The notes under the pieces: generated by a model | Seen by the model: the letters and a program-made list of their open reading frames with translations, nothing else | What the model was told of the DNA's origin: nothing | The model's database searches: none | Origin: Rickettsiales bacterium | Lineage (GTDB): Bacteria; Pseudomonadota; Alphaproteobacteria; Rickettsiales; Midichloriaceae | NCBI GenBank assembly: GCA_023263785.1 | Contig: JALQUO010000001.1 | Coordinates: 529,693-593,692 of the forward strand | Reading direction: 5' to 3' | Length of the DNA: 64,000 nt | Made by a program: the position numbers and the translations under genes | Shown here: positions 17,353 through 27,679 of the stretch, in pieces | Layout of the letters: each line of letters starts with the position of its first letter | How positions within the stretch are numbered: the first letter of the stretch is position 1

Positions 17353-18096
17353 TTACTTCGAGTCAATGATTCTTTCTAAGTCTTTTGGACCATCAACTGA
17401 AATCACATGGTCATTAACAAAAACACAACCTATTGTCATATTATTTTCTAGTGCTCTCAGCTGCTCAAGTCCTTCTTCCAATTCAAGCCTTGATTGATTT
17501 AGTGAAATGAACTTCTTGATAACAGGTGATCTATAAGCATAAATTCCTATATGTTTATAAACTGATTTTGGAAATGGTGCAGAAGTTCTTGTGAAATAAA
17601 GTGCTTTAACAACATCTCCTTCGATTAAGTCTGAGTTTCCATTATGTACAACCATTGCACTAACATTATTTATGTCGCTTTTTTCTTCTTCGTTCTCAAA
17701 TGAAGTTATTGCACTCATTATGTCAAAGCTTTTTGTAGAATCTTTTTGCAATGCCTCAACTGTTAGTCTTATTGTTTCTGGTTTTATTTTAGGCATATCT
17801 CCTTGAAGATTAACTATATATTCATACTCTCCACTGATCATTTCAGATGCAACGAAAACCCTATCACTACCAGTTTGTATTTCTGGGGAAGTCATGATAT
17901 GCCTGAAGCCATTTTGCTTACAGATCTTAGAGATCTCTTCAGAATCACATGCAACATACACATCCCCACAGTTTGCTTTTATTGCTTGTTCTACACACCA
18001 AATGATCATTGGTTTATTCTCTATCATCAGTAGGGGTTTCCTATTTAGCCTTGTTGAGCCAAGCCTTGAAGGAATTATTATAACGGTTTTATTCAT
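17353..18096 (-). CDS. kdsB: 3-deoxy-manno-octulosonate cytidylyltransferase KdsB
   Basis: KdsB activates Kdo as CMP-Kdo for the inner core of LPS. The 247-residue protein starts M-N-K-T-V-I-I-I-P-S-R-L-G-S-T-R-L, the nucleotide-binding N-terminus of the family, and shows V-N-L-Q-G-D-M-P-K-I and the E-G-L-E-Q-L-R-A-L-E block. I chose the ATG at 18096. The longer ORF from 18135 runs into gmk and adds residues not seen in the family. Note D-M-P where most members have D-E-P. The presence of KdsB implies an LPS, unlike Anaplasmataceae. Confidence 0.94.
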   Translation of the reverse strand: MNKTVIIIPSRLGSTRLNRKPLLMIENKPMIIWCVEQAIKANCGDVYVACDSEEISKICKQNGFRHIMTSPEIQTGSDRVFVASEMISGEYEYIVNLQGDMPKIKPETIRLTVEALQKDSTKSFDIMSAITSFENEEEKSDINNVSAMVVHNGNSDLIEGDVVKALYFTRTSAPFPKSVYKHIGIYAYRSPVIKKFISLNQSRLELEEGLEQLRALENNMTIGCVFVNDHVISVDGPKDLERIIDSK

Positions 18097-18109
18097 AAAG
18101 TTCAGCAAT

Positions 18110-18778
18110 CTATTCTTTGTCTTCAAGTAGCGCATTTATTTCCTCTCTCAGAAGCTCTCCAACAAAGTTTGCAAGTCCAGTCCTCCTTGTCTTTTTAAGT
18201 CTTTCTGCACGAAGTACAGCGTATAACTTCTCAACACTCTCATCAAGATTCCTGTTAATAATATGGTAATCATATTCATGCCAATGACTCAATTCGAAGT
18301 TAACGTGCTCCATTCTGTTATTGATTGTTGTTATGCAATCCGACCTTCTGAGCTGTAATCTATTTAAAAGCTCTTTTTTTGTTGGCGGTAATATGAATAC
18401 ACTTGCTACATCTTGTCTTGCAGAGCTAACTAACTGCCTGTGTCCTTGTAATTCTATATCAAACAGAAGGTCTTCACCTTTATTTAGGAACTCCTCTACT
18501 TTTGATCTTGGGGTCCCATAGAAGTTTCCAAAGACCTCTGCATATTCCAGAAGTTCTCCGTTATTAACCATAGATTTAAATTCTTCTGTGGATACGAAGT
18601 GGTAGTCTACACCATCTACTTCACCTGGTCTCGGCTTTCTTGTTGTCACTGAAACAGACCAATGAATATGGGAATCCATTTCTATCAATCTTTTTGCCAT
18701 AGTTGTTTTTCCAGTCCCTGAGGGAGCAGAGAGAACAAACATAAGTCCGCGTCTTTTTATATTTTCTTGATACTGCAA
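18110..18778 (-). CDS. gmk: Guanylate kinase
   Basis: Gmk phosphorylates GMP to GDP. The 222-residue enzyme has the P-loop S-A-P-S-G-T-G-K-T-T, the GMP-binding T-T-R-K-P-R-P-G-E-V-D-G-V-D-Y-H-F and the I-E-L-Q-G segment, where most members have D-I-D-x-Q-G. The start is a TTG at 18778, which places R-R-G-L-M before the first strand as in other family members. An ATG at 18742 would begin directly at the P-loop strand and is less likely. kdsB follows 13 bases downstream. Confidence 0.94.
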   Translation of the reverse strand: MQYQENIKRRGLMFVLSAPSGTGKTTMAKRLIEMDSHIHWSVSVTTRKPRPGEVDGVDYHFVSTEEFKSMVNNGELLEYAEVFGNFYGTPRSKVEEFLNKGEDLLFDIELQGHRQLVSSARQDVASVFILPPTKKELLNRLQLRRSDCITTINNRMEHVNFELSHWHEYDYHIINRNLDESVEKLYAVLRAERLKKTRRTGLANFVGELLREEINALLEDKE

Positions 18779-18865
18779 GTTTTGTTTTTATTTTTTTAAG
18801 AAAATGTTTTACATATTGTGATGAATTTTGTCAAAGAACTAAAATTTTCCTGGAAAAAAATTTTA

Positions 18866-18971
18866 TTGACATTGTACTGGTAGTATGTTTAGAGTCTTTA
18901 GTTGTAAAACATTCATAAAGCTAAAACACTGACAGCTTTTGAAAACCGTAACCTAAAAAAAGTACTAGAAT
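18866..18971 (+). promoter_or_regulatory. Putative promoter and leader of the 18972 gene
   Basis: TTGACA (18866-18871) gives a perfect -35 box. The best -10 candidates (TTTAGA or TTAGAG near 18888) are poor. A leader of about 75 bases would follow. It resembles the arrangement before the 15882 gene in having a consensus -35 box. Confidence 0.35.
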
Positions 18972-19976
18972 ATGAATTTCAACCCGATAGAATCTTTGAA
19001 AAATCTTTATAAAGCAAACATACATAAGTTTGAAAAAGAATGTACATATCCATGGTTAGATAGATTAGTTTCTTATGTTGTACCAACAGCAGGTGCAGCT
19101 GCATATGCAACATTTGGTAAACATGAAGACTATGATATAGGCAAATTAACACACAAAACTGATCGGCTACCTGCAGGTGTTGCATTCTACTTATCATCTC
19201 AAGCTGCACTAACATATGTGAAACCTTATGCTAACAGCATGAATAAAGGTGTTGTGAAGTCTGTTGTAGAATTTACCTTGAAACTTTTTGATAATGCAAA
19301 TAATATTGTCCTATATATTCCTGCATACAACTTTTTACCAGAAACTCATCAGTTAAACTCAGTTTTTGCGTTTAAAGTTTTACCTGCAATTGTTAAAGGA
19401 GTTGAAAGCGATTTCTCAAGCTGGAAAAACGGTACAAGCTTTGAATCAGAAGTAGCTGGTAGAGTCTATGCTGAAGTTGTTGCTGGTGGTATTGCAGCAA
19501 ACACCTCAACAATTCTCTCAGGGCGTATCAAAGCACTTGATCCAAAATTTAATGCAGTAGGTGAAGATTCTAGGCGTATCAAAGCACTTGATCCAAATAA
19601 TGCAGTAGGTGAAGATTCTAAATCTACACATGAAACTGATGCATATCTGGCTGAAACATTTTCTGATGCAATTCTATATTTTGGAATTAAGAAATTGCTT
19701 GTTGGCGAAAGGTATAAGCCTGGTGAGATTAAGACAGATATTTTACAAACTATCCTAAAAGATAGTGCAAAGAAAATTGTAAAAATAAAAGAGTTTGAAG
19801 AAAAAATAGGTAAAGGATCTGTATACGAACACTTTATGAAAGTATTTCTGTCAACAACACTTGTTGAAACCGCTTTCGATTGCATAGAGTTTATGGAAGA
19901 TCCAGAAATTACTTCTGTTCTTGAGTCTTCTGTTGATGCTGCGAAAATAAACCTTGCTCCTATGGACACACTCTAA
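18972..19976 (+). CDS. Protein of unknown function, effector-like
   Basis: A 334-residue protein without recognised homologs. It has no signal peptide. Several moderately hydrophobic, Ala/Gly-rich helices (about residues 33-46, 62-80, 155-175) alternate with charged segments, which could be a globular helical fold or membrane-active helices. Residues about 184-216 contain an internal duplication (R-I-K-A-L-D-P then N-A-V-G-E-D-S, twice), matched by a tandem DNA repeat. Like the 15882 gene, it has its own promoter-like box and a strong hairpin after the stop. It appears lineage-specific. Confidence 0.7.
   Translation: MNFNPIESLKNLYKANIHKFEKECTYPWLDRLVSYVVPTAGAAAYATFGKHEDYDIGKLTHKTDRLPAGVAFYLSSQAALTYVKPYANSMNKGVVKSVVEFTLKLFDNANNIVLYIPAYNFLPETHQLNSVFAFKVLPAIVKGVESDFSSWKNGTSFESEVAGRVYAEVVAGGIAANTSTILSGRIKALDPKFNAVGEDSRRIKALDPNNAVGEDSKSTHETDAYLAETFSDAILYFGIKKLLVGERYKPGEIKTDILQTILKDSAKKIVKIKEFEEKIGKGSVYEHFMKVFLSTTLVETAFDCIEFMEDPEITSVLESSVDAAKINLAPMDTL
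19522..19620 (+). repeat. Tandem 51/48-bp duplication inside the 18972 gene
   Basis: Copy 1 (19522-19572) and copy 2 (19573-19620) are nearly identical. Copy 2 lacks 3 bases, so the frame is kept. The near identity suggests a recent slippage event. Confidence 0.9.
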
Positions 19977-19986
19977 TTGACTCAGT

Positions 19987-20014
19987 ACACAATGTAGTAT
20001 AAGCTGCATTGTGT
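19987..20014. terminator. Hairpin after the 18972 gene
   Basis: An 11-bp stem with one G-T pair (ACACAATGTAG 19987-19997 with CTGCATTGTGT 20004-20014) and a 6-base loop lies 11 bases after the stop codon. There is no long T tract, so it may act as a weak terminator or as an mRNA 3' stabiliser. Confidence 0.5.
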
Positions 20015-20134
20015 CGAGTTCTAATTCTGTAATAAAGTCTAAGTTTTCTTTCTCTTTAATTCCCAAGTTTTATAACTCCAACCAGTGAAGATTTAGCTGG
20101 GTTTCTTTAACTTAAAATGAAAATATAATATAAA

Positions 20135-20338
20135 ATGACAGTAGGTACTGTAAAATGGTTTGACACAACAAAAGGATATGGTTTTATTAAGCCTGAAAAA
20201 GGTGGAAAAGACGTATTCGTTCACGTGAGTGCTCTTGAGCGTTCTGGTCTTAGTTCTCTAGAAGAAGGACAGCGTATTGAATATGAAATTGCAACAAACA
20301 AAGGCAAGCAATCAGCTGTTGACATAAAAGTGGTATAA
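20135..20338 (+). CDS. Cold-shock domain protein
   Basis: A 67-residue single cold-shock domain, an RNA chaperone that melts mRNA structure. The RNP1 motif K-G-Y-G-F-I and RNP2-like V-F-V-H-V-S are exact, and the start T-V-G-T-V-K-W-F-D is typical. The gene is monocistronic, with an AT-rich upstream region. It converges on the methyltransferase gene at 20369. Confidence 0.96.
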   Translation: MTVGTVKWFDTTKGYGFIKPEKGGKDVFVHVSALERSGLSSLEEGQRIEYEIATNKGKQSAVDIKVV

Positions 20339-20368
20339 CCAAAAAGAGGCTAAGGAAATGAGATATTA

Positions 20369-21379
20369 TCATTTCTGAAGCTCAGCGACCTTAAATATTT
20401 CCCCCATATCAACTAAAATCCTTTCTAACTCCATATCGACTAATTTCAGCTCAGCATCATTTTTTGCATGCATCATAGCTTTTTTTGCTATTTCATCCAT
20501 ATAATTTTCTTTAAGGAATTGTTTTTGTGTAGAAGATTTTTGTTTGATTTCACTATATCTTGAATGCAAAAAGTTCATCATCGAGCCAAAGTCAACTTGT
20601 GCGGAGATATCTGCTTCTCCAGGGATTTGAGTGAAACTATCAAGGATTTTGTGTTGTGATATAGCTTGAATTGTATTTTGCCTCTTTGCAGTAAAGTATC
20701 CATAATCAATAATGAGAACATTTCCTCTCTCTAGAACTTCACAGATTGTATTGAGGGTTGATAGTGATGATATTGAGATTTCAAATATATCTCCATCATT
20801 GAAGTCATCAGGTTTTGAGTTGCTGAACTGCATAATCTTTTCCATCTGAGATGCTTCTATAAGCTCATCAGATTGCACTAGATGTCCTTCCTTATCAACA
20901 AGAATTTCTCTGAACACTTCATTTGTTTTTATAAATTGTTTGACTGGTAATGCATCAAAGAATTCATTGGCAATAAATATAAAGTTTCCCTTCTGAAGAT
21001 CGCTTATGTTTTCTATCCAATTAAACTGTATTTCCGTATGTTTTGAGAGTTTTTCTTTTTGTTTTGAAATCATCTGCGGACTTGATTCAAGCAAATAAAA
21101 ATTTTTGATTTTTTTTATAAATCTGATGTCTTGCTTTAGAAAAGTTATTATTTCATCAGAAAGAGTGCCATAGCCAGGCCCTAATTCAACAACAGAGATG
21201 CTTTCAATGTTTGATATTTTATTGTATATCCAAGCAGCAATAGAATGGCAAAACATTTGGGATGCTTCTGGCGCTGTGATAAAATCACCACTTCTGCTGA
21301 TAATATTTGATCTAGTTTTATAGTACTTCTCAGCAGCTGAAACAAAGAAAACATCTAAAGGTAATGCAGGTGAACTCAT
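20369..21379 (-). CDS. SAM-dependent methyltransferase, MidA/NDUFAF7 family
   Basis: A 336-residue protein of the COG1565 family. The mitochondrial member NDUFAF7 methylates an arginine of a complex I subunit. The SAM motif V-V-E-L-G-P-G-Y-G-T-L lies near residue 63, and the conserved N-E-F-F-D-A-L-P-V-K-Q-F and I-D-Y-G-Y segments are present. The family link to complex I assembly fits the nuoA gene at 36 kb, but substrate specificity cannot be read from the sequence. Confidence 0.88.
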   Translation of the reverse strand: MSSPALPLDVFFVSAAEKYYKTRSNIISRSGDFITAPEASQMFCHSIAAWIYNKISNIESISVVELGPGYGTLSDEIITFLKQDIRFIKKIKNFYLLESSPQMISKQKEKLSKHTEIQFNWIENISDLQKGNFIFIANEFFDALPVKQFIKTNEVFREILVDKEGHLVQSDELIEASQMEKIMQFSNSKPDDFNDGDIFEISISSLSTLNTICEVLERGNVLIIDYGYFTAKRQNTIQAISQHKILDSFTQIPGEADISAQVDFGSMMNFLHSRYSEIKQKSSTQKQFLKENYMDEIAKKAMMHAKNDAELKLVDMELERILVDMGEIFKVAELQK

Positions 21380-21503
21380 GTTTATTTTTAAAAAGGAAAA
21401 TATAACACACTTAAAATATCTTATATACTTATTGCAAAAAATGATTTAATTTTGTTACTGGGAAAGGTAAAATTTATTTATAGGTAAAAATTTCATAATC
21501 AAG

Positions 21504-24500
21504 ATGTCAAACGATCAACAAAACTTTCAGCAGTTTAAGAGTGCTCTCTTGGAGAATTTTGAATTGCAAAATAACTCAGATAGAGAGATCCTTGATAAGG
21601 CAATCGACAGCATTTTTAAACTCTTTACAAAAAAGGATTACAAGGATTTTAAAGTCGAAGTAGAAAACTACGACACAGACATAATGATTGTTAAAATAGT
21701 CTCACATGACCGTGCATTCATTGTTGACTCAACCATGAATGAGTTCAAAAGGAGTGGAGTAGAAATTATCAATATGGAAATACCTGTATTTTATGCTGAA
21801 AGAGATTCAGATGGAAATCTTAAGACATTAAATAGCAAAAACACAAGCATAAATCCAAATGAATCAGTATCAATCTTTATATTGAAAAACAAATCTAACA
21901 TTGATGAAAAAGATCTACAGAAAAAACTAGAGGAGACATTAGAATGTGTTTTTGCATCTAATAAAGACTGGCAGCTTTCAAAAAACTTAGTGCAAGACTT
22001 AAGATCAAAAGCATCAGATGAGAATACAGAGAAATTTCTTGATTGGTTGTTGAATAATAACTTTATATTCCTTGCGACTTGCAAGTACAAGATAGACAAA
22101 AACAAAATTATTCCTAATAATGATTCTTTCTCGGGGTTACTAAAAGCTACTTCATATACATTTGAAGATTTTGTTGAGCAAAACATAGTTGATGATTCAA
22201 ATCAACAGATCATTTTCCGCAAGACATCTGTACTCTCAAGAGTCCATAGAAACTCGAATATGGAAGTAATCCATGTGCAATCAAATGATGATTATGTTTG
22301 CTTTGTAGGGTTTTTCACATCAACTGTATATCATCAAAATCTGATGAGCATACCAATTGTAAATGAAAAAATAATGCAGGCGATTGCAAGACATGATAAT
22401 CTCGAAAAAACAGGATATATAGTAAAGGAGCTTTTTGCAGAACTTCAAAACTATCCTAGGGCAGAGCTCTTCCAGATGTCTGTTGATGAGGTATATGATC
22501 TAACAATGTGTTTAAGATCAATAATCTTGCTCCCACGGGTTAAGATATTCGTCAGAAATAATCACAACTCAAGCTTCAAGAGCATCTTAGTATTTATTCC
22601 AAAGGAGAAATTCAGCATGGATCTCCACACAAAGATAGAAGAAATAGTGTGTGAGAAAATGTCAGTACAAGCATTTAAAAGATACGCACACATTTCTGAA
22701 AAACGGCTTGTGACAATTCAGCTGATCGTTAGGTCAATAGATGGTAAAAAGAATTATGATTTGAATGAAATTGAAGATGCTGTTGCGAGTGTGACATGGG
22801 GATGGAAAGATATCCTTAAAGGATTACTTCAAAAGAAATATGATCATAAAGATGGCAATGAAAAGTTCTCAGTATTTAACAATGCATTCGACAACGAATA
22901 TATTGTAACAAACACACCTGAAAAGGCAGTGGATGATATTGAAAATATAGAAAGTTTAATATCTCAACACAAGGAAAAGCTGTTCAAGTTCATTTCAGAT
23001 GATGCTGGATATAACTTCAGGATATATAGTAAAAGTGAGAGAATAGAAGTTTCAGATCTTTTGCCAGCAATAGAGAATGCAGGCTTTTGTGTTATCGATA
23101 TTATCAATCACGATCTAAAGCTTTCATATAATAGTTACCATGAGGTCTTTATTCATCACCTCAATGTCAGACCAAAGTCAAATAACTTACAGCACTTAGA
23201 TTATGAACACCTTAAATCAAATCTTGAAACACTTCTAGAGGTCTCTGTTGCAGGAAATAAGGTTGATCAGGATAAGTTCAATAGTCTTATTTTGTATGCT
23301 GGTCTCTCCTGGCAAGACGTGATAGTTTGTAGGGTCTTTGCACGCTACTTGAAACAGCTTGGTTTAAACTATGACATTGATGCAATAATCCAAACTCTCG
23401 TTGAAAATCCTTCTGTGACTAAATGTATAACAGCACTCTTTAACATAAAGTTTTCTGATTTGAATACAGATAGGGAATCTATAAGAGGCTCGATGGAAAT
23501 CAAAAAATCACAGATACTAGAACTGCTTACCAAAGTTGAAAGTGCCGTGGCAGATAAAATCTTGAGATGTTATTTGGAAGTCATAGAGGCTACAAAAAGA
23601 ACCAATTTCTTCATATCAAAAGACTTTGATTATGTTTCTTTCAAGATAGCTTCAAGTGAGGTTTCGTTTGCTCCATTACCGAAGCCTTTCATGGAAATAT
23701 TTGTTTACTCAACAAGGTTTGAGGGAATTCACTTGAGAGGTGGAAAGGTTGCGCGTGGAGGAATAAGATGGTCTGACAGACGCCTTGATTATAGAACCGA
23801 GGTTTTGGGTCTAATGAAGGCTCAGATGACAAAGAACTCAGTCATAGTACCAGTTGGATCTAAAGGTGGATTTGTAGTGAAAAGCATCTCACCAAAAGAC
23901 AGGGAAAACTTCCTGAAAGAAGGGGTTAATTGCTATAAGATGTTCTTAAGAGGATTATTAGATATAACTGATAACTTCGAAGGATCAGAAGTAATTAGAA
24001 CTAAAAATAACCTGTGCTGGGATGAATTAGATCCATACCTCGTAGTCGCAGCAGATAAGGGCACAGCAACATTTTCAGATTATGCAAATTCTCTCTCAAA
24101 GGAGTATAATTTCTGGCTCGGAGATGCCTTTGCATCTGGTGGATCTGCAGGTTATGATCACAAAAAACTCGCAATTACATCAAGAGGTGCTTGGATATCC
24201 GTTCTGCAGCACTTCAATATCCTTGGAGTAAACCCTCATGAAGAAGAAATAAGAGTTATAGGTATTGGTGATATGTCTGGAGATGTCTTTGGAAATGGAA
24301 TGTTGATGTCAGACAAAATTAGGCTTGTTGGTGTATTCAATCATATGCATATCTTCATTGATCCTAATCCTGATGCTGCAAAAGGGTATCTTGAGAGGAG
24401 AAGATTGTTTGATAAACCTGGATCTCAATGGTCTGATTATAATCAAGATCTGATATCTAAGGGTGGCGGTATATTCCAAAGAAGTGCTAAGTCAATCCAA

Positions 24501-26174
24501 TTATCTGTTGAGATGAAAGAGGCTCTAGGAATAGATCAGAAAATTGAGAGTTTAACCCCAGATGAACTTATCAGAGCAATCCTAAAGTCACCTGTAGACT
24601 TATTGTGGAATGGTGGCATAGGAACATATGTGAAGTCATCAACAGAAGCAAATGAACAGATAAGAGATAAAGCAAACGATAACCTTCGTATCAATGGAAA
24701 GGACTTAAGATGTAAGGTTGTTGGTGAGGGTGGTAACCTTGGATTTACTCAGCTTGGTAGGGTTGAATATGCAAGAATCGGAGGGTGTATAAACACAGAT
24801 GCAATAGATAACTCAGGTGGTGTTGATTGCTCGGATCATGAAGTAAATCTAAAGATAGCCTTCGCCCCTATGATGCCTGATAAGAACCTAACAATTGAGG
24901 AGAGAAATGAAGTCCTTGCTAAGATGTCAGATGAAGTTTGTCAGCTAGTTCTGAAAGACAACAGACTTCAAACTCAAATCTTATCTATTGAATCAGAACA
25001 GGCACATAACAAGATATGGGAGCATCTATGGGTGATTGACCATCTTGAAGCAAAAGGTGAGCTAAACAGAGAGGTTGAGAGGCTTCCATCGAAGGAAGAT
25101 TTTCATAAGATGGTTGCAAATAGCATACCACTCACAAAACCCGATCTTTGTGTGTTACTTGCCTATGCAAAGAACTCAGCTATCAAGATGCTCGAGGATT
25201 GCCATGAGATTTCTGAGCTATTTGATAAAGAACCATACAAAAGGCTTTATAATGAATATTTCCCTCAGACATTAAGAGATAATCCGAAGTACTCAAAATA
25301 CCTTCAAAACCACAGACTAAGAAACCAGATTTTGGTAACAATTCTAGTAAATGATTTTGTGAATACAATGGGTTGTACATACTTCCATCTTATGGTTGAA
25401 AACCAAGGAGTATCACCAATAAAACTCATGAAGGCATTTTGTAATGTAAAATATGCTCTGTGCATTGATGATGAGTGGTTGATGATTGAACAATTAAAAG
25501 GTCAGATAAGTGGTGACTCTCAGCTGAAGCTATTCAAGTTATTACAAGTAATGATCAGTAGAAATATTGAGTGGTTAAGTCATATAAAGATAACTGATAT
25601 CAACGGAGATAATCATGAGTATAAAGAGATTTATCAGATGGTTCAAAAGCTGATTGCAAATGTTTCTAAGCCAAATGGTGAGTCTGATGAAGGAAAGCTG
25701 ATATGTAATCTTCTAGGTGTTGAAAAGATACCTACTGTATTGATTCCTTTCTTGATAAAAATACAAGTGTCGTATTTTGCTCTTGATGTGTTCTTTGCAT
25801 CCCAACAAAACAACATATCTTTTGAGAAAGTTGCTCCTGTCTATAGAGCAATACATAAGAAAATGAAGTTCGATTTAATGAATAGAAAAGTTGCTGAGTT
25901 GTTCTTTAAAATGCATTATGACTCGAAGATTGCAACGATGATTGTTCTGAAGGAGCTCGAGGCACTTCTCATGAGGGTCGCGGTTAAATACATAAACTGT
26001 GTCGGCGAAGAAAAAGTATTGCAAGATAACTTCAAATCATTAGATTTAGTATGTGATAATCTTGACTCATACCTCAGAGCAGTCGATGAGGCTGGTGCGG
26101 AGAATAGCTGGTCAAATGACATAGTTTCATTGCTTGTATTGCTCAAGAAGAAGCTCCGTAGCATCATAAAGTAA
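21504..26174 (+). CDS. gdhB: NAD-specific glutamate dehydrogenase (large type)
   Basis: A 1556-residue NAD-dependent glutamate dehydrogenase of the 180-kDa class, which oxidises glutamate to 2-oxoglutarate and feeds host-derived glutamate into the TCA cycle. The N-terminal half holds ACT-like regulatory domains. The catalytic domain begins near residue 740, with R-G-G-I-R-W-S-D-R, then P-V-G-S-K-G-G-F-V-V-K (about 784-794), G-D-M-S-G-D-V-F-G-N-G-M and L-L-W-N-G-G-I-G-T-Y. Length and motif order match the class. Glutamate use is common in Rickettsiales. The end overlaps convergent murF by 11 bases. Confidence 0.97.
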   Translation: MSNDQQNFQQFKSALLENFELQNNSDREILDKAIDSIFKLFTKKDYKDFKVEVENYDTDIMIVKIVSHDRAFIVDSTMNEFKRSGVEIINMEIPVFYAERDSDGNLKTLNSKNTSINPNESVSIFILKNKSNIDEKDLQKKLEETLECVFASNKDWQLSKNLVQDLRSKASDENTEKFLDWLLNNNFIFLATCKYKIDKNKIIPNNDSFSGLLKATSYTFEDFVEQNIVDDSNQQIIFRKTSVLSRVHRNSNMEVIHVQSNDDYVCFVGFFTSTVYHQNLMSIPIVNEKIMQAIARHDNLEKTGYIVKELFAELQNYPRAELFQMSVDEVYDLTMCLRSIILLPRVKIFVRNNHNSSFKSILVFIPKEKFSMDLHTKIEEIVCEKMSVQAFKRYAHISEKRLVTIQLIVRSIDGKKNYDLNEIEDAVASVTWGWKDILKGLLQKKYDHKDGNEKFSVFNNAFDNEYIVTNTPEKAVDDIENIESLISQHKEKLFKFISDDAGYNFRIYSKSERIEVSDLLPAIENAGFCVIDIINHDLKLSYNSYHEVFIHHLNVRPKSNNLQHLDYEHLKSNLETLLEVSVAGNKVDQDKFNSLILYAGLSWQDVIVCRVFARYLKQLGLNYDIDAIIQTLVENPSVTKCITALFNIKFSDLNTDRESIRGSMEIKKSQILELLTKVESAVADKILRCYLEVIEATKRTNFFISKDFDYVSFKIASSEVSFAPLPKPFMEIFVYSTRFEGIHLRGGKVARGGIRWSDRRLDYRTEVLGLMKAQMTKNSVIVPVGSKGGFVVKSISPKDRENFLKEGVNCYKMFLRGLLDITDNFEGSEVIRTKNNLCWDELDPYLVVAADKGTATFSDYANSLSKEYNFWLGDAFASGGSAGYDHKKLAITSRGAWISVLQHFNILGVNPHEEEIRVIGIGDMSGDVFGNGMLMSDKIRLVGVFNHMHIFIDPNPDAAKGYLERRRLFDKPGSQWSDYNQDLISKGGGIFQRSAKSIQLSVEMKEALGIDQKIESLTPDELIRAILKSPVDLLWNGGIGTYVKSSTEANEQIRDKANDNLRINGKDLRCKVVGEGGNLGFTQLGRVEYARIGGCINTDAIDNSGGVDCSDHEVNLKIAFAPMMPDKNLTIEERNEVLAKMSDEVCQLVLKDNRLQTQILSIESEQAHNKIWEHLWVIDHLEAKGELNREVERLPSKEDFHKMVANSIPLTKPDLCVLLAYAKNSAIKMLEDCHEISELFDKEPYKRLYNEYFPQTLRDNPKYSKYLQNHRLRNQILVTILVNDFVNTMGCTYFHLMVENQGVSPIKLMKAFCNVKYALCIDDEWLMIEQLKGQISGDSQLKLFKLLQVMISRNIEWLSHIKITDINGDNHEYKEIYQMVQKLIANVSKPNGESDEGKLICNLLGVEKIPTVLIPFLIKIQVSYFALDVFFASQQNNISFEKVAPVYRAIHKKMKFDLMNRKVAELFFKMHYDSKIATMIVLKELEALLMRVAVKYINCVGEEKVLQDNFKSLDLVCDNLDSYLRAVDEAGAENSWSNDIVSLLVLLKKKLRSIIK

Positions 26175-27597
26175 TTTGTCTGCAGTGTTCTTCTATGGCA
26201 CTGCAAACCCTTGACATTCTCATGCTGTTAGATCCCTTGACCATTATGCAGTCACCATCACACAAGAGATCCTTTATTGTGATTGACATCTCCTCTGCTG
26301 TCTCACACCATAAACCTTGCTTGTCTTTAGGTAAAATCTTGAATAATTCATACATCCTATTTCCAACACAAAAGACCTTATCTATATTGTTTTTACTTAT
26401 AATATCAATAAGATTTTTGTGCATTTCAATCTCATCATTGCCTAACTCAAGCATATCACCAAGAACTGCAACAGATCTTTTAGAATCACTTGATATACCA
26501 TTTGATATCCTTGCAAACCTTTCAATTGCTGCTTTTACTGAAGTAGGATTTGCATTATAAGAATCATCTATAAGAGTTATTTGTTTTTGTGGAAAAAATG
26601 TCTTCTTACCCCTCCCTTTCAATCCAGAAAAACTTTCTAAGCCATTCATTCCTTTTTTGATTGACTCAAGATCCCCATCAGAATAAGCAATTAGAGCTCC
26701 AAGTACTGCCATGCTATTTAAGAGAAATTCTGATCCTATCTCTCCTATCCTATAGTCAATTCTTTTTTCATTGAATTTCACAGACATCAATGTTTGTCCT
26801 GGAGGTGTTGTCTGTTGATTTTCTAAAACAATCTTGAGATCTACTTTGAGATCATTCTCATATAAACTGTATCCGAAGATTTTGATCGAGTGTTTCTTAG
26901 CATGCTCAATGATTACATCAGCATGAGGACTGTCAAGGTTTAGAATCAAAATACCATTTTCTTCCATACCATCAACTATTTCAGCCTTTGCAGCAGCAAT
27001 CTGATCTAATCCAGAAAATGATTCCATATGTGCTGGAGCTATCCCTGTAATAATGCTGATGTGTGGCTTAAGGATTTTACTCAAGAATGATATTTCACCT
27101 GCAGAACTCATTCCAAGCTCGAATATTGAGCACTTTGCATCTGACATATTTGCAAGAGATAGAGGTAGTCCATAGTGATTGTTAAGATTTCCATCGTTTG
27201 CATAAGCATCATCAAGTAGAGCTGAAAAAGCAATCTTTAGCATCTCTTTTGTTGTTGTTTTCCCTACGCTGCCAGTAACACCAATGAATGAATTGTTTTT
27301 GTGCTTATGATCTCTGTTGAATTGTGCAATCTTCAGAAGCCCATCGTTATAGGTATCATTTAGTACTATGAACTTCTCAGGTTGATCAGAGCAGTCGCTT
27401 GGAATGTTACTCACAATGCATAGCTTAGCACCATTCTCTATCGCTTGTTTTGAGAAATTACTACCATCATGGTTTGGACCCTTTATGCCAATAAAAATAT
27501 CCCCTTGCAACCTGCTATCGATCTTTATACCCTTTAGATTGTTACCGATCTCTAAACCTCTATTGAAAATCTTTTCTAGGTCTTTTTTATTCCACAT
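26164..27597 (-). CDS. murF: UDP-MurNAc-tripeptide D-Ala-D-Ala ligase MurF
   Basis: MurF adds D-Ala-D-Ala to the UDP-MurNAc tripeptide, the last cytoplasmic step of the peptidoglycan stem peptide. The 477-residue enzyme has the ATP loop G-V-T-G-S-V-G-K-T-T-T-K-E (about residues 102-114), the central domain with E-L-G-M-S-S-A-G-E-I, and the C-terminal D-S-Y-N-A-N-P-T-S. It uses the product of the ddl gene at 33 kb. It is divergent from the desaturase gene. Confidence 0.96.
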   Translation of the reverse strand: MWNKKDLEKIFNRGLEIGNNLKGIKIDSRLQGDIFIGIKGPNHDGSNFSKQAIENGAKLCIVSNIPSDCSDQPEKFIVLNDTYNDGLLKIAQFNRDHKHKNNSFIGVTGSVGKTTTKEMLKIAFSALLDDAYANDGNLNNHYGLPLSLANMSDAKCSIFELGMSSAGEISFLSKILKPHISIITGIAPAHMESFSGLDQIAAAKAEIVDGMEENGILILNLDSPHADVIIEHAKKHSIKIFGYSLYENDLKVDLKIVLENQQTTPPGQTLMSVKFNEKRIDYRIGEIGSEFLLNSMAVLGALIAYSDGDLESIKKGMNGLESFSGLKGRGKKTFFPQKQITLIDDSYNANPTSVKAAIERFARISNGISSDSKRSVAVLGDMLELGNDEIEMHKNLIDIISKNNIDKVFCVGNRMYELFKILPKDKQGLWCETAEEMSITIKDLLCDGDCIMVKGSNSMRMSRVCSAIEEHCRQITL

Positions 27598-27679
27598 ACA
27601 GTTTTTTGTTTGTTTGATATATCAACGTTATTATGATATCATTAGATTGAAAATAACAAAAATTTTTCAAAAACTTATC

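Noticed and set aside
27404-27679. Upstream extension of the desaturase ORF
   Set aside because: Antisense to murF and not desaturase-like; the ATG at 27680 gives a normal start.
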